This document shows positions 17,183-29,039 of a DNA stretch of 43,638 bases, piece by piece. This DNA is from Novosphingobium capsulatum (GTDB lineage Bacteria > Pseudomonadota > Alphaproteobacteria > Sphingomonadales > Sphingomonadaceae): contig DQVI01000078.1 in assembly GCA_015661825.1 (NCBI GenBank), positions 1-43,638 of the forward strand, in the 5' to 3' direction. How positions within the stretch are numbered: the stretch's first letter is position 1; every line of letters begins with the position of its first letter. Both the position numbers and the translations under genes were made by a program. A model generated the notes under the pieces. It was not told the DNA's origin. It made no database searches and was given only the letters and a program-made list of their open reading frames with translations.

Positions 17183-17448
17183 ACGTCCGCTTCGATCGCG
17201 GCGGTCTTGCCGGCCTGAACCCGGTCGATAACCTTCCAGGTCTTCAGCTTCGAGTAGGGCGAAGTCTCTTCGATCCGCACCGTCTCGCCGGTCTTGAAGG
17301 CATTCGCCTCGTCGTGGGCGTGATACTTCTTCGAGCGGCGGATGATCTTCCCGTAGAGCGGGTGCTTCACCTTGCGCTCGACCTTCACGACCACGGTCTT
17401 GTCGGTCTTGTCGGAAACCACGGTCCCGATCAGGATACGCTTGGGCAT
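17179..17448 (-). CDS. rpsQ: Small ribosomal subunit protein uS17
   Basis: 89 aa S17, a primary 16S rRNA binder of OB fold. It begins [21 protein letters not shown] and contains [25 protein letters not shown], the RNA-contact core. It follows rpmC by 11 bases and closes the S10 group. Confidence 0.97.
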   Translation of the reverse strand: MPKRILIGTVVSDKTDKTVVVKVERKVKHPLYGKIIRRSKKYHAHDEANAFKTGETVRIEETSPYSKLKTWKVIDRVQAGKTAAIEADV

Positions 17449-17459
17449 CGTGTGTCTCC

Positions 17460-17666
17460 TTAAGCCTTGGCAGTGCGAGCGCGCTCGCCCTGCAAGGTCT
17501 TGATCCGCGCGATGTCGCGGCGCACTTCCTTGATGCGCGCGGGACGTTCCAGCTGGCTGGTAGCCGCCTGGAAGCGCAGGTTGAACTGTTCGCGCTTCAG
17601 CTCGGCGAGGTCAGCAGTAAGCTGGTCGTCGCTCTTGACGCGGAGGTCTTCGAACTTAGCCATCAT
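17460..17666 (-). CDS. rpmC: Large ribosomal subunit protein uL29
   Basis: 68 aa two-helix L29 at the peptide exit, near the trigger factor and SRP docking site. The family core [34 protein letters not shown] is split here only by my reading, not by the gene. Two adjacent ATGs (17666, 17663) follow an AAGGAG box; family N-termini favour the second (MAKFEDLR). Confidence 0.96.
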   Translation of the reverse strand: MMAKFEDLRVKSDDQLTADLAELKREQFNLRFQAATSQLERPARIKEVRRDIARIKTLQGERARTAKA

Positions 17667-17675
17667 TCCTACTCC

Positions 17676-18110
17676 TTACTCGCCACCAAGGTGCGAAGTG
17701 TCGCCGAGGCGAGCAACGACCTTGGTCTTGATCGGCAGCTTCATCGCTGCGCGGCTGAACGCTTCGGCGGCCAGCGGGCCGGCGACGCCATCCAGTTCGA
17801 ACAGGATCTTGCCGGGCTTCACACGAGCGGCCCAGTATTCCACCGAACCCTTGCCCTTGCCCTGGCGGACTTCGGCCGGCTTCTTGGTCACCGGAAGGTC
17901 GGGGAACACGCGAATCCAGAGACGACCCTGGCGCTTGATGTGGCGGGTGATCGCGCGGCGAGCCGCTTCGATCTGACGAGCGGTGACCCGTTCCGGTTCG
18001 AGGGCCTTGAGGCCGTACGAACCGAAATTGAGGTCGGTGCCGCCCTTGGCGTTGCCGTGGAGACGGCCCTTGAACGCCTTGCGGAACTTGGTCTTCTTGG
18101 GTTGCAGCAT
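17676..18110 (-). CDS. rplP: Large ribosomal subunit protein uL16
   Basis: 144 aa L16, which lines the A-site tRNA path of the 50S subunit. It starts [16 protein letters not shown] and has the [19 protein letters not shown] loop; [23 protein letters not shown] is the RNA-binding helix region. Length is slightly above the E. coli 136. Confidence 0.97.
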   Translation of the reverse strand: MLQPKKTKFRKAFKGRLHGNAKGGTDLNFGSYGLKALEPERVTARQIEAARRAITRHIKRQGRLWIRVFPDLPVTKKPAEVRQGKGKGSVEYWAARVKPGKILFELDGVAGPLAAEAFSRAAMKLPIKTKVVARLGDTSHLGGE

Positions 18111-18132
18111 GGTGCTAGCCTATCCTCAAGCC

Positions 18133-18828
18133 TCAGCGCGCCGGACGGACGCCGGAAGTCTGTGCTTCCAGCATCAGGCGATCCTGCGCCAGCGGGTCAT
18201 GACCCAGGATCTCGCCCTTGAAGATCCAGGTCTTGATGCCGATCACGCCGTAGGCGGTGTGGGCTTCGGCTTCGGCGTAGTCGATGTTCGCGCGCAGGGT
18301 GTGCAGCGGAACGCGACCTTCACGGTACCATTCGACGCGGGCGATTTCCGCCCCGCCGAGACGGCCGCCGCAGGTAATCTTGATGCCTTCGGCACCAAGA
18401 CGCAGAGCCGACTGAACGGCGCGCTTCATCGCACGGCGGAACGCCACGCGACGGACGAGCTGGTCGGCAATGCCCTGGGCAACGAGCTTGGCATCGATTT
18501 CCGGCTTGCGGATTTCAACGATGTTCAGCTTCACGTCGCTGTTGGTGAGCTTGGCAAGCTTGGCGCGGAGCTTTTCGATGTCCGCGCCCTTCTTGCCGAT
18601 GATCACACCGGGACGGGCCGCATAGATCGAGATGCGGCACAGCTTGGCCGGACGTTCGATCACCACCTTCGAAATCGCTGCCTGGGGCAGGCTTTCGACG
18701 ATGAACTTGCGGATCTGAAGGTCTTCCTTCAGCAGCTGCTGGTAGTTGCGCCCTTCGGCGTACCAGCGGCTGTCCCAGGTGCGGTTGATCTGCAAACGCA
18801 GACCGATGGGGTTCGACTTGTGACCCAT
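18133..18828 (-). CDS. rpsC: Small ribosomal subunit protein uS3
   Basis: 231 aa S3 at the mRNA entry channel. The N-terminus [20 protein letters not shown], the KH-domain GxxG motif ([16 protein letters not shown]) and the C-terminal domain with [20 protein letters not shown] and [19 protein letters not shown] are complete. It follows rplV directly. Confidence 0.98.
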   Translation of the reverse strand: MGHKSNPIGLRLQINRTWDSRWYAEGRNYQQLLKEDLQIRKFIVESLPQAAISKVVIERPAKLCRISIYAARPGVIIGKKGADIEKLRAKLAKLTNSDVKLNIVEIRKPEIDAKLVAQGIADQLVRRVAFRRAMKRAVQSALRLGAEGIKITCGGRLGGAEIARVEWYREGRVPLHTLRANIDYAEAEAHTAYGVIGIKTWIFKGEILGHDPLAQDRLMLEAQTSGVRPAR

Positions 18829-18831
18829 GGA

Positions 18832-19209
18832 TCAGGCCTCCTCGACTTCACGGACGACGATCCGAAGACGCGAAAACGGCTTCAGGATGCGGGTCGACTT
18901 GCCGCGACCACGGGTGTGGAAGCGCTTCATCGTGATCGACTTGCCGACCGAGGCTTCCGCCACGACCAGCGAGTCGACGTCCAGGTTGTGGTTGTTTTCC
19001 GCGTTGGCGATCGCCGAGGCGAGCACCTTGCGGGCATCAACCGCCATGGCCTTCTTCGAGAAGGTCAGGACATTGAGGGCGTCTTCCGCCTTCATGCCGC
19101 GGATGAGGGCGGCGACCAGGTTGAGCTTCTGGGCCGAACCACGGATCGTGGTGTTGACCGCAAGAGCTTCCTTTTCACCGACGCGGCGGGGAGCTGCAGA
19201 CTTGCTCAT
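18832..19209 (-). CDS. rplV: Large ribosomal subunit protein uL22
   Basis: 125 aa L22, whose long hairpin lines the exit tunnel and is the site of some macrolide-resistance changes. [35 protein letters not shown] and the hairpin part [20 protein letters not shown] are visible with no deletion. The ATG overlaps the rpsS end by one base. The N-terminus is about ten residues longer than in E. coli. Confidence 0.97.
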   Translation of the reverse strand: MSKSAAPRRVGEKEALAVNTTIRGSAQKLNLVAALIRGMKAEDALNVLTFSKKAMAVDARKVLASAIANAENNHNLDVDSLVVAEASVGKSITMKRFHTRGRGKSTRILKPFSRLRIVVREVEEA

Positions 19210-19487
19210 CAGCGCTTGCCCTTCTTGTCAGCGGCGTGGCCGGGGAAGTTGCGCGTGGGCGCAAATTCGCCAAGCTTGTGGCCGACCATCTCTTCGCTCA
19301 CGGAGACGGGGATGAACTTCTGCCCGTTGTAGACGTTGAACGTCAGGCCAACGAACTGCGGAATGATGGTCGAACGACGCGACCAGGTCTTGATCGGGCC
19401 AGCGCGGCTGCCAGCATCCTGGGCCACTTCGGCCTTCTTCAGGAGGTGCAGGTCGACGAAGGGGCCCTTCCAGACGGAACGTGCCAT
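19209..19487 (-). CDS. rpsS: Small ribosomal subunit protein uS19
   Basis: 92 aa S19 in the head of the 30S subunit, forming a complex with S13. [37 protein letters not shown] and the basic tail [16 protein letters not shown] are characteristic. It lies six bases after rplB and overlaps rplV. Confidence 0.98.
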   Translation of the reverse strand: MARSVWKGPFVDLHLLKKAEVAQDAGSRAGPIKTWSRRSTIIPQFVGLTFNVYNGQKFIPVSVSEEMVGHKLGEFAPTRNFPGHAADKKGKR

Positions 19488-19493
19488 GTGGTC

Positions 19494-20330
19494 TTACCTC
19501 TTCTTCTTCGCGTGGCGCGAACGAATGATGAACTTGTCCGTCTGCTTGTTGTGACGGGTGCGGGCGCCCTTGGTCGGCTTGCCCCACGGCGTAACCGGAT
19601 GACGGCCACCCGAGGTGCGGCCTTCACCACCACCGTGCGGGTGGTCGACCGGGTTCTTCGCCACACCACGCGTCAGCGGGCGACGGCCAAGCCAGCGGTT
19701 ACGACCGGCCTTGGCAAGGTTCTGGTTCGAGTTGTCGGGGTTCGACACCGCGCCGACGGTGCCCATGCAGTCGCCACGCAGGTAGCGCTGCTCGCCCGAG
19801 TTCAGGCGAACGATCACCATGCCGCGGTCACGACCGACCAGCTGCACGTAAGTACCAGCCGAACGGGCGATCTGACCGCCCTTGCCCGGCTTCATTTCCA
19901 CGTTGTGGATGATTGTACCAACCGGCATCTGCGACAGGAGCATCGCATTGCCCGGCTTCACGTCGGTCTTTTCACCGGCAACCACCACGTCGCCAACGGC
20001 CAGGCGCTGAGGCGCCAGGATGTAGGCCTGTTCACCGTCTTCATACGTGATGAGGGCGATGAACGCGGTGCGGTTGGGGTCGTATTCCAGACGTTCGACG
20101 GTGGCCGGCATGTCCCACTTACGACGCTTGAAGTCGATGAAGCGGTACTTCTGCTTGTGACCGCCAGCAATGCCGCGCGAAGTCACGTGGCCCTTGTTGT
20201 TACGGCCGCCGGTCTTGCTCTTGCCTTCGGTCAGAGCCTTGACAGGCTTGCCCTTCCAGAGCGCCGACTTGTCGACGAGGACCAGGCCGCGACGGGCGGG
20301 GCTGGTCGGGTTATAGCTCTTGAGTGCCAT
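19494..20330 (-). CDS. rplB: Large ribosomal subunit protein uL2
   Basis: 278 aa L2, needed for subunit joining and close to the peptidyl transferase centre. [20 protein letters not shown] at the start, [18 protein letters not shown], and the C-terminal [20 protein letters not shown] with the essential His are intact. Length equals the family norm. Confidence 0.98.
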   Translation of the reverse strand: MALKSYNPTSPARRGLVLVDKSALWKGKPVKALTEGKSKTGGRNNKGHVTSRGIAGGHKQKYRFIDFKRRKWDMPATVERLEYDPNRTAFIALITYEDGEQAYILAPQRLAVGDVVVAGEKTDVKPGNAMLLSQMPVGTIIHNVEMKPGKGGQIARSAGTYVQLVGRDRGMVIVRLNSGEQRYLRGDCMGTVGAVSNPDNSNQNLAKAGRNRWLGRRPLTRGVAKNPVDHPHGGGEGRTSGGRHPVTPWGKPTKGARTRHNKQTDKFIIRSRHAKKKR

Positions 20331-20346
20331 GGTCTATGCCTTCGCC

Positions 20347-20652
20347 TCAGATACCGCTGGTGACGTCGATCGACTGGCCAGCAGCCAGGGTCACGACGGC
20401 CTTCTTGACGTCGGTGCGCTTGTAGGGCTTGCCCTTCCAGCGCTTGGTCTTGCCCTTCTGGGTCAGCGTGTTCACCTTGGTGACCGTGACATTGAAGAGG
20501 GCTTCCACCGCCGCCTTGATCTCCGGCTTGGTCGCCTTGTCGGCAACCTTGAAGACCACGGCATTGTTTTCGCTCAGCAGCGTCGCCTTTTCAGTGATGT
20601 GGGGAGCCACGATCACGTCGTAGTGACGCGTGTCGATTGCGTCCTTAGCCAT
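20347..20652 (-). CDS. rplW: Large ribosomal subunit protein uL23
   Basis: 101 aa L23, the exit-site protein that docks trigger factor and SRP. The start at 20652 ([20 protein letters not shown]) matches relatives and overlaps the rplD end by eight bases; a longer frame to 20706 is overlap. [24 protein letters not shown] and the [16 protein letters not shown] loop are typical. Confidence 0.97.
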   Translation of the reverse strand: MAKDAIDTRHYDVIVAPHITEKATLLSENNAVVFKVADKATKPEIKAAVEALFNVTVTKVNTLTQKGKTKRWKGKPYKRTDVKKAVVTLAAGQSIDVTSGI

Positions 20653-21268
20653 TGAAACGGGCCTCCAGCTTTTCGACAGCGGCGCGGGTGAGCACCAGCG
20701 TATCATGCTTCAGGATGTCGTAGACATTGGCGCCGATCGCGGGGAGCACGTTCACGCCAACGATGTTGCGGGCAGCGCGGGCGAAGCCCTCGTTGACCTG
20801 TTCACCGTCCACGACGAGCACCTTCTTGCCGAAGCCTGCCTTGGCGAGCGTGCCGGCCAGCACCTTGGTCTTGGCATCAGCCAGTTCCAGGCTGTCGACA
20901 ACGACCAGACCGCCCTGCGCCTTCGACGACAGAGCCATCTTGAGACCCAGCGCACGGACCTTCTTGTTCAGCGAAACGCTGAAGTCGCGGACGCGCGGAC
21001 CGTGGGCCTTGCCACCGCCGATGAACACGGGCGCCTTGCGGTCACCGTGACGAGCGGTACCACCACCCTTTTGACGACCGAACTTCTTGCCGGTGCGAGC
21101 CACGTCCGAACGCTCACGAGCGCCACGGGCCGTGCCACGACGGTTTTCAAGCTGCCAGGTAACGACGCGGTGGAGAATGTCGGCGCGCGGTTCGAGACCG
21201 AACACGGCATCCGAGAGTTCCACGTCGCCAGCGGCCGAACCGTCCAGATTGAGGACCTGAACCTTCAT
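20645..21268 (-). CDS. rplD: Large ribosomal subunit protein uL4
   Basis: 207 aa L4 that reaches into the exit tunnel. The tunnel loop [21 protein letters not shown] (seen here as [19 protein letters not shown]) and [20 protein letters not shown] are present. In E. coli L4 represses its own S10 operon; no matching leader site was identified here. Confidence 0.97.
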   Translation of the reverse strand: MKVQVLNLDGSAAGDVELSDAVFGLEPRADILHRVVTWQLENRRGTARGARERSDVARTGKKFGRQKGGGTARHGDRKAPVFIGGGKAHGPRVRDFSVSLNKKVRALGLKMALSSKAQGGLVVVDSLELADAKTKVLAGTLAKAGFGKKVLVVDGEQVNEGFARAARNIVGVNVLPAIGANVYDILKHDTLVLTRAAVEKLEARFNG

Positions 21269-21270
21269 GA

Positions 21271-21996
21271 TTAGCCCTCCTGGCCTTCGGCAGCCACGGG
21301 AGCAGCCACTTCGTTGGTGTTGGCGGCCTTGAGGCCGGCCGGATAGGGCGCATCGCCGTGACGATCGACCTTGACCGCGTCACGAACGAGGAGCCAGCCG
21401 TTCTTCGCGCCCGGGACCGAGCCCTTGACGAAGATCAGGCCACGCGCATCGTCGGTGCGGACGACTTCCAGGTTCTGCTGGGTGCGCTGACGGTCACCCA
21501 TGTGACCAGCCATCTTCTTGTTCTTGAAGACGCGACCCGGATCCTGGCGGTTACCCGTCGAACCGTGGGCACGGTGCGAGATCGACACGCCGTGGGTGGC
21601 GCGCATACCGCCGAAGCCCCAACGCTTCATGGCACCCGCAAAGCCCTTGCCCTGCGTGTGGCCGGTGATGTCGACGTACTGGCCGGTGACGAAGTGCGAA
21701 GCCGCGATGGTCGAGCCGACTTCGAGAGTCGCGTCGTCGGCGACGCGGAACTCGGCGACCTGCATCTTGAGCGGCACTTCAGCCTTGGCAAAGTGCTCGC
21801 GCTGCGGCTTGGCAACGTTCTTCTGCTTGGCTTCGCCAGCACCGAGCTGGAGCGCGACATAACCGTCACGTTCAGCGGTACGAACCGAAACCACCTGGCA
21901 ATCTTCGAGCGACAGGACGGTGACCGGAACGTGCCGACCATCTTCCTGGAACAGGCGGGTCATACCCACCTTCTTCGCGATCACGCCGGTGCGCAT
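21271..21996 (-). CDS. rplC: Large ribosomal subunit protein uL3
   Basis: 241 aa L3. [20 protein letters not shown] at the start, the [23 protein letters not shown] core and the [23 protein letters not shown] loop near the peptidyl transferase centre are clear. The C-terminus is about 30 residues longer than in E. coli and Ala/Glu-rich, as in many alphaproteobacteria. Ribosome binding site AGGAG is nine bases before the ATG. A 332-base gap separates it from rpsJ. Confidence 0.98.
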   Translation of the reverse strand: MRTGVIAKKVGMTRLFQEDGRHVPVTVLSLEDCQVVSVRTAERDGYVALQLGAGEAKQKNVAKPQREHFAKAEVPLKMQVAEFRVADDATLEVGSTIAASHFVTGQYVDITGHTQGKGFAGAMKRWGFGGMRATHGVSISHRAHGSTGNRQDPGRVFKNKKMAGHMGDRQRTQQNLEVVRTDDARGLIFVKGSVPGAKNGWLLVRDAVKVDRHGDAPYPAGLKAANTNEVAAPVAAEGQEG

Positions 21997-22328
21997 GATC
22001 TCATACTCCTACAGAGGCCTGAGGGGGCCCATCCCCCAAAGGCGTGACAGCCCGTATGTGAAACGCGCCCCGTCCGGGCTGAATGCCCCTGCCTGAACAG
22101 GAGCGAACGGGGGACGCTTTCCCGGCCCTTTTCGAAGCACCCTCTGACGAGGAGCTTTCAGGACCGGAGGTATCCCTATGTCGCGGCGCCCTCGAAAGGG
22201 TCGGCCAAACCGGCCTCAGGGCCGGAAGAGATGGTGGATCCGAAGATCCGAAACTGGGAACCGATGAGGCTCGGTCGGGCCGCCCTCCCCGCCACTCTCG
22301 TGGGGGCGGGGCCAGGGCTTGCGCTGGA
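21997..22328. other. 332-base gap between rpsJ and rplC
   Basis: This is unusually long for genes that are normally a few bases apart. On the minus strand it holds a CCGGCC/GGCCGG hairpin at 22210-22225 followed by TTTGG, a GC-rich hairpin close to the rpsJ stop (about 22289-22318), and no convincing ORF. No clear promoter box pair was found. It may act as the regulatory leader for the rplC-rpsQ group. Confidence 0.5.
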
Positions 22329-22640
22329 TCAGGCCAGCTTGATCTCGACGTTCACGCCGGCAGCGAGGTCCAGCTTCATCAGCGCATCGACAGTGGCAGC
22401 ATTGGGCTGCACGATGTCCAGCAGGCGCTTGTAGGTGCGGACTTCAAACTGTTCGCGCGACTTCTTGTCGATGTGCGGACCGCGGTTGACGCAGAACTTC
22501 TCGATGCGCGTGGGCAGCGGAATGGGGCCACGAATGAGGGCGCCGGTGCGGCGGGCGGTGTCCGCGATTTCACCAGTAGCCTGGTCAAGCACGCGATGAT
22601 CGAAGGCCTTGAGGCGAATGCGGATGTTCTGGGCTTCCAT
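22329..22640 (-). CDS. rpsJ: Small ribosomal subunit protein uS10
   Basis: 103 aa S10, which also acts as the NusE antitermination factor with Nus[40 protein letters not shown] and the loop [21 protein letters not shown] are diagnostic. It is the first gene of the S10 group, 146 bases after tuf and behind a terminator. Confidence 0.98.
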   Translation of the reverse strand: MEAQNIRIRLKAFDHRVLDQATGEIADTARRTGALIRGPIPLPTRIEKFCVNRGPHIDKKSREQFEVRTYKRLLDIVQPNAATVDALMKLDLAAGVNVEIKLA

Positions 22641-22736
22641 GTCCGTTTACCGATGCGAAAGAGCGAAAACAAAAACCAGCCGCCCTGCCCTCCGATCCCC
22701 TCCACAGCGGATGGGGAGAAAGCGGGACGACTGATC

Positions 22737-22775
22737 AAAAACCGATCGGCGAGAGACGCGAATCTCTCGCCGGTT
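22737..22775 (-). terminator. Intrinsic terminator after tuf
   Basis: On the minus strand GGCGAGAGA and TCTCTCGCC form a 9-bp stem around TTCGCG (22748-22771), extended by an outer CCG/CGG, and lead to a T5 tract at 22737-22741. It starts 11 bases past the tuf stop and separates the str and S10 groups. Confidence 0.78.
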
Positions 22776-22786
22776 CGGCGCCTATA

Positions 22787-23977
22787 TTACTTCGTGATCT
22801 TGCTGACAACCCCCGATCCGACGGTACGACCGCCTTCACGGATGGCGAAGCGCAGACCTTCGTCCATGGCGATCGGAGCGATCAGCTTGACCGAGAGGGT
22901 CAGGTTGTCGCCCGGCATCACCATTTCGGTGCCTTCGGGAAGGATCACTTCGCCGGTCACGTCCGTGGTGCGGAAGTAGAACTGCGGGCGGTAGTTGGCG
23001 AAGAACGGCGTGTGACGGCCACCTTCGTCCTTCGACAGCACGTAGACTTCGGCCGAGAATTCGGTGTGCGGAGTCACCGAACCGGGCTTGGCCAGAACCT
23101 GGCCGCGCTCGACGTCTTCACGCTTCACGCCACGAACCAGCGCGCCGATGTTGTCGCCGGCTTCACCCTGGTCGAGCAGCTTGCGGAACATTTCGACGCC
23201 GGTGACGGTGGTCTTCGAGGTGTCCTTGAGGCCGACGATTTCGACTTCTTCACCAACCTTGATGATACCGGTTTCGACGCGGCCGGTCACCACGGTACCA
23301 CGACCCGAGATCGAGAAGACGTCTTCCACGGGCATCAGGAAGGGCTTGTCGGTCGGACGGGGGGGCTGCGGGATGTAGCTGTCGACAGCGGCCATCAGCT
23401 CGTTGATCGAGTTCTTGCCGATTTCGTCATCGCGGCCTTCGAGGGCGGCCAGAGCCGAACCCTTGATGACGGGGATGTCGTCGCCGGGGAAGTCGTACGA
23501 CGAGAGCAGTTCGCGAACTTCGAGTTCGACGAGCTCGAGGATTTCCGGGTCGTCGACCTGGTCAACCTTGTTCATGTACACGACCAGAGCCGGCACGCCG
23601 ACCTGGCGGGCGAGCAGGATGTGTTCGCGGGTCTGCGGCATCGGGCCGTCAGCGGCGTTCACGACCAGGATCGCGCCGTCCATCTGGGCAGCACCGGTGA
23701 TCATGTTCTTGACGTAGTCAGCGTGACCCGGGCAGTCGACGTGCGCGTAGTGGCGGTTGGCGGTTTCGTACTCGACGTGGGCCGTCGAGATGGTGATGCC
23801 GCGTTCGCGCTCTTCGGGAGCCTTGTCGATGTTGGCGTAGTCGGTGAATTCGGCGCCGCCGGTTTCCGCGAGGACCTTGGTGATCGCTGCGGTCAGCGTG
23901 GTCTTGCCATGGTCAACGTGACCGATGGTGCCGATGTTGCAGTGCGGCTTGTTCCGCTCAAACTTAGCCTTGGCCAT
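22787..23977 (-). CDS. tuf: Elongation factor Tu
   Basis: 396 aa GTPase that brings aminoacyl-tRNA to the ribosome. GTP-binding motifs: GHVDHGKT (19-26), DCPGH (81-85) and NKVD (136-139), with the switch-I ERERGITI at 57-64. Domains 2 and 3 are complete ([12 protein letters not shown]; the C-terminal [18 protein letters not shown]). Only this copy is in the window; whether a second tuf exists cannot be seen. Confidence 0.99.
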   Translation of the reverse strand: MAKAKFERNKPHCNIGTIGHVDHGKTTLTAAITKVLAETGGAEFTDYANIDKAPEERERGITISTAHVEYETANRHYAHVDCPGHADYVKNMITGAAQMDGAILVVNAADGPMPQTREHILLARQVGVPALVVYMNKVDQVDDPEILELVELEVRELLSSYDFPGDDIPVIKGSALAALEGRDDEIGKNSINELMAAVDSYIPQPPRPTDKPFLMPVEDVFSISGRGTVVTGRVETGIIKVGEEVEIVGLKDTSKTTVTGVEMFRKLLDQGEAGDNIGALVRGVKREDVERGQVLAKPGSVTPHTEFSAEVYVLSKDEGGRHTPFFANYRPQFYFRTTDVTGEVILPEGTEMVMPGDNLTLSVKLIAPIAMDEGLRFAIREGGRTVGSGVVSKITK

Positions 23978-24052
23978 TGTTCAAACCTTCTATTCGCTTG
24001 TCTGTGAATTCTGCGGGGTACGGCACCCGACGGAATCAGGCGCCGCCCCTAG

Positions 24053-24066
24053 CCTGATCATGACGA

Positions 24067-24073
<7 letters not shown>
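24053..24073 (-). other. Hairpin across the fusA stop codon
   Basis: GCCTGATC and GATCAGGC form a perfect 8-bp stem around GTCAT, and the fusA TGA lies within one arm. It may stabilise the fusA end or modulate read-through into tuf. Confidence 0.4.
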
Positions 24074-26139
<2,066 letters not shown>

Positions 26140-26163
26140 GGTGGTGTTCCTTGGGTTCGGGAG

Positions 26164-26224
26164 GGGCCGGATTGCTCCGGCCCGCCCCATATGGTTACTG
26201 TAGTGACCGTTTGAAGACGGTCAC
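26164..26224 (-). other. Two tandem hairpins between rpsG and fusA
   Basis: Perfect 8-bp stems at 26164-26183 (GGGCCGGA/TCCGGCCC, four-base loop) and 26203-26224 (GTGACCGT/ACGGTCAC, six-base loop) fill the short intercistronic space. Neither has a T tract. In E. coli the S7 repressor site is one gap upstream (rpsL-rpsG), so these could be a displaced control site. Confidence 0.45.
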
Positions 26225-26244
26225 ATGACCAGTTTTTCGGAAGC

Positions 26245-26715
26245 TTACCAGCGGTAGTGGCTGAACGCGCGGTTGGCGTCGGCCATACGGTGGGTGTCTT
26301 CGCGCTTCTTCACGGCGTTGCCACGGTTGTTGGCAGCGTCGAGCAGCTCAGCCGAGAGGCGAGCCGACATGGTGGTTTCCGAACGGTTGCGAGCCGCCGT
26401 GATCAGCCAGCGGATGGCCAGCGCCTGGGCGCGTTCCGGGCGGACTTCGACGGGAACCTGGTAGGTCGCACCACCGACGCGGCGCGAGCGCACTTCGATG
26501 TGGGGCTTCACGTTGTTCAGCGCGTCATGGAACAGCTGAACCGGATCGGCCTTGGCGCGGGTCTGCATGGTGTCGAGAGCGCCATAGACGATGCTTTCGG
26601 CAACCGACTTCTTACCATCGAGCATGAGGTTGTTCATGAACTTCGACAGAACCTGATCACCGAACTTCGGATCGGGCAGAATAACCCGCTTTTCCGGACG
26701 ACGACGACGAGACAT
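26245..26715 (-). CDS. rpsG: Small ribosomal subunit protein uS7
   Basis: 156 aa S7, assembly initiator of the 30S head. [33 protein letters not shown], the [14 protein letters not shown] [20 protein letters not shown] and the C-terminal [21 protein letters not shown] are standard. Length matches the family. Confidence 0.98.
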   Translation of the reverse strand: MSRRRRPEKRVILPDPKFGDQVLSKFMNNLMLDGKKSVAESIVYGALDTMQTRAKADPVQLFHDALNNVKPHIEVRSRRVGGATYQVPVEVRPERAQALAIRWLITAARNRSETTMSARLSAELLDAANNRGNAVKKREDTHRMADANRAFSHYRW

Positions 26716-26804
26716 CTTGAATTCCTTCTGATCGGGCCGGGTTAAACCAGCCGGTCAATCCTGCGGGGCTGCCCTCAAATCAGGCTGCCACCGCATGGCC
26801 ACGA

Positions 26805-27176
26805 TTACTTGGGACGCTTGGCGCCGTACTTCGAACGGCTCTGCTTGCGGTCCTTGACACCCTGGGTATCGAGCACGCCGCGCAGCACGTGGTAGCGCAC
26901 GCCGGGAAGGTCGCGCACACGGCCGCCGCGGATGAGCACGACCGAGTGCTCCTGCAGGTTGTGGCCTTCGCCGGGAATGTACGAAATGACTTCGCGGCTG
27001 TTGGTCAGACGGATCTTGGCGACCTTGCGGAGAGCCGAGTTCGGCTTCTTCGGGGTGGTCGTGTAAACGCGGGTGCAAACGCCGCGCTTCTGCGGGTTCT
27101 GCTCCATCGCAGGGACCTTGCTCTTGGCCTTCTGCGGAACGCGACCCTTGCGGATCAGCTGGTTGATCGTAGGCAT
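26805..27176 (-). CDS. rpsL: Small ribosomal subunit protein uS12
   Basis: 123 aa S12 at the decoding centre. The start at 27176 gives [12 protein letters not shown]; the longer frame to 27326 is leader. The two lysines at which streptomycin-resistance changes occur are in their wild-type contexts, [11 protein letters not shown] and [10 protein letters not shown] being preceded by GRVRDLPG; the first is clearly Lys. It is the first gene of the str group. Confidence 0.98.
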   Translation of the reverse strand: MPTINQLIRKGRVPQKAKSKVPAMEQNPQKRGVCTRVYTTTPKKPNSALRKVAKIRLTNSREVISYIPGEGHNLQEHSVVLIRGGRVRDLPGVRYHVLRGVLDTQGVKDRKQSRSKYGAKRPK

Positions 27177-27625
27177 GAAGTACTCTTCACCTTGGTTGTG
27201 GCGCGGCCAGGAAAGGTGAAGGGACTTGCAAGTCTCACACGGTGCAAGGCCAATGCGCGCGACCATGGGCCGGGGGCATCGTTGCACCGGATGAGCCGAA
27301 GACACTCCACCCGGCCCAATCGGCACCGGGTTACTTTGACGGCCTGCCCCCCCTTGGCCACCCTGATTCGCTCAGCGTGACAACCAACGGGAAGAGGGCC
27401 ACCCATGGCGGATTTCCGCCACTTGCAGCCCTGTGCGCACCGGCAATGTTCAGCTCTTGTCTGGGCCGGAGCCGCCCGAAAACGGCACCGGATCGAGGGG
27501 CCCACTACGCCAAAGCCCCCCGGGGGTCAAGCAAGCACGATTTCGCTCGACCGCCATGACCGGCTGTGAGAGCCCGGCTTTTCGAGCCGGAACCCCGGTC
27601 CGCCCCTCCTGCCAGAGCTGCCGCG
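27177..27625. other. Gap between rpsL and the divergent kinase gene
   Basis: The str-operon leader region. On the minus strand it holds the candidate promoter at 27502-27530 and, near rpsL, a possible large stem formed by 27240-27247 and 27282-27289 (CGGTGCAA/TTGCACCG, 34-base loop) and the ten-base palindrome ACTTGCAAGT at 27224-27233. No credible ORF was seen. The plus-strand start of the kinase gene is at its right edge. Confidence 0.5.
27502..27530 (-). promoter_or_regulatory. Candidate promoter of the str operon
   Basis: Minus strand TTGACC (27525-27530), 17 bases, TAGTGG (27502-27507), preceded by CTTGCT. It would give a leader of about 320 bases ahead of rpsL. The -35 box and spacing recur ahead of rpsM. 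Confidence 0.5.
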
Positions 27626-28489
27626 ATGCCCATTTCACCGCCCTCTCCTGTCCTGCTCTCCGCAGAACGCCACCTTGACGCCCTGCTCAGCCGGGCCGGG
27701 CCCAAATCCGGCCCGGAAAACGGTCTTCTCGTGCTGGGCATTTGCGGCGCGCAAGGCAGCGGCAAGTCGACCCTTGCCAGCGCCCTGGCTGCAAGACTGG
27801 CCGCGCGCGCGATCCCCTGCGCCATTCTCTCGCTCGACGATCTCTACCGGACACGGGCCGAGCGGCAGGCCATGGCCCGGCAGGTCCACCCGCTTTTTGC
27901 CACGCGCGGCGTTCCGGGCACGCACGATGTCGATCTGGGACTGGCCACCATCGCGGCCCTGCGGCGCGGGGAAAGCGTCGCCCTGCCCCGCTTCGACAAG
28001 GCCCGCGACGACCGCGCCCCGTCCGGCCAATGGCCGGTCATGCGGGCCCGCGTGCTGATTTTCGAAGGCTGGTGCCTGGGCCTTGAGCCGCAGAGCGAGG
28101 AAGCCCTGACAGAACCGGTCAACGCGCTCGAACGGAACGAAGACCCGCACGGCATCTGGCGCAAGGCCGTCAATGCGGCCCTCGCAGACCCCTATCGCGC
28201 GCTCTGGGTGACCCTCGACAGCCTGATCTTCCTTGCCGCGCCCGATTTCGAAACCGTCAGGATCTGGCGCCGCGAGCAGGAAGAGCAATTGCGCGCCCGA
28301 ATGGCGGGCGACGCCTCACCCCGTGGCGCGGAGAGCGCCGCCGGACCGATGCCGGGACTGATGGACCAGACGGCCCTCGCCCGCTTCATGGCCCACTACG
28401 AACGCCTGACCCGCCATGCCCTGGCCACATTGCCAGCCAGGGCAGACCTCACCCTCCCCCTCGATCGTCAACGCAATCTGACAGGCTGA
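27626..28489 (+). CDS. P-loop small-molecule kinase (glycerate kinase/Tda10-like)
   Basis: 287 aa from the ATG at 27626; a GTG at 27566 could add 20 residues. The Walker A GAQGSGKS is at 41-48, followed by AIPCAILSLDDLYRTRAERQ, where the SLDD(L/F)Y motif is shared by phosphoribulokinase/uridine kinase-like enzymes, and HPLFATRGVPGTHDVDL, which is typical of the D-glycerate 3-kinase/YggC/Tda10 group. VLIFEGWCLGLEP matches the Walker B region of that group. Soluble, cytoplasmic. It stands alone, divergent from rpsL. Exact substrate is inference; glycerate is the best guess. Confidence 0.8.
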   Translation: MPISPPSPVLLSAERHLDALLSRAGPKSGPENGLLVLGICGAQGSGKSTLASALAARLAARAIPCAILSLDDLYRTRAERQAMARQVHPLFATRGVPGTHDVDLGLATIAALRRGESVALPRFDKARDDRAPSGQWPVMRARVLIFEGWCLGLEPQSEEALTEPVNALERNEDPHGIWRKAVNAALADPYRALWVTLDSLIFLAAPDFETVRIWRREQEEQLRARMAGDASPRGAESAAGPMPGLMDQTALARFMAHYERLTRHALATLPARADLTLPLDRQRNLTG

Positions 28490-28516
28490 CAGACGGGGAT
28501 TGGCTGATCAGGCCGG

Positions 28517-29023
28517 TCAGAGCGCCTCGCCCGCCGGGAAAGCGCCAAGCTGGCCCTCGTCCGCACCGAGGCGGTCGACGATGGCACTGAAGCCACCCTG
28601 CACGTGCCCCATCAACGCGATCATGGCACGCACGCCGCATTCGGTCAGACACACGAAAGTCCGGCGCCCGTCGCGGCCATCGTCCTCGCGCTCGACCAGC
28701 CCGCGTGTTTCGAGGATGCGCAGCCAGCGCAAGGCGGTGGTCGGCGGCACATTCGCGCCGATGCAGGCGCTGGTGGTGGGCACACGGCGCCCCTCGCCAG
28801 CCGCGATGAACAGGTCGAGCAGGATGTCCCACGTCGGCTCGCCGAACAGGTCGGCGGCCAGGAAACGCTCGCGCTTGCGGCGGCTCTGATAGATTTCCCG
28901 CGCCACGGCCAGCGCCGTTTCAGGGATCGCGACGATCCGCGCGGCAGGCGCCTTGCGGCCGATTTCTATGGGTTGAGCCCCAGTGGCAGCAGGAACGCTG
29001 CGGAGCATCGAACGGACAGTCAT
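28517..29023 (-). CDS. MarR-like winged-helix regulator
   Basis: 168 aa from the ATG at 29023, which has GGGAG eight bases upstream. The C-terminal half is a winged helix: WDILLDLFIAAGEGRRVPTT, then the recognition-helix region GANVPPTTALRWLRILETRG, the wing LVEREDDGRDGRRTFVCLT and a dimer helix. The N-terminal 60 residues are low in motifs. This fits a MarR-type repressor or a family relative. It is the last gene of a minus-strand set with the membrane protein (16 bases apart), so they may form an operon. Ligand unknown. Confidence 0.72.
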   Translation of the reverse strand: MTVRSMLRSVPAATGAQPIEIGRKAPAARIVAIPETALAVAREIYQSRRKRERFLAADLFGEPTWDILLDLFIAAGEGRRVPTTSACIGANVPPTTALRWLRILETRGLVEREDDGRDGRRTFVCLTECGVRAMIALMGHVQGGFSAIVDRLGADEGQLGAFPAGEAL

Positions 29024-29039
29024 GCCGGAACTCCCGGTA

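Noticed and set aside
22329..22786. E. coli-like L4 control leader before rpsJ
   Set aside because: The gap before rpsJ is filled by the tuf terminator and is too short for the known leader; no matching hairpin set was seen.
27566..27625. Extended start of the kinase gene at a GTG
   Set aside because: The extra 20 residues are Arg/Pro/Ala-rich without family support and the GTG has no better ribosome binding site than the ATG at 27626.
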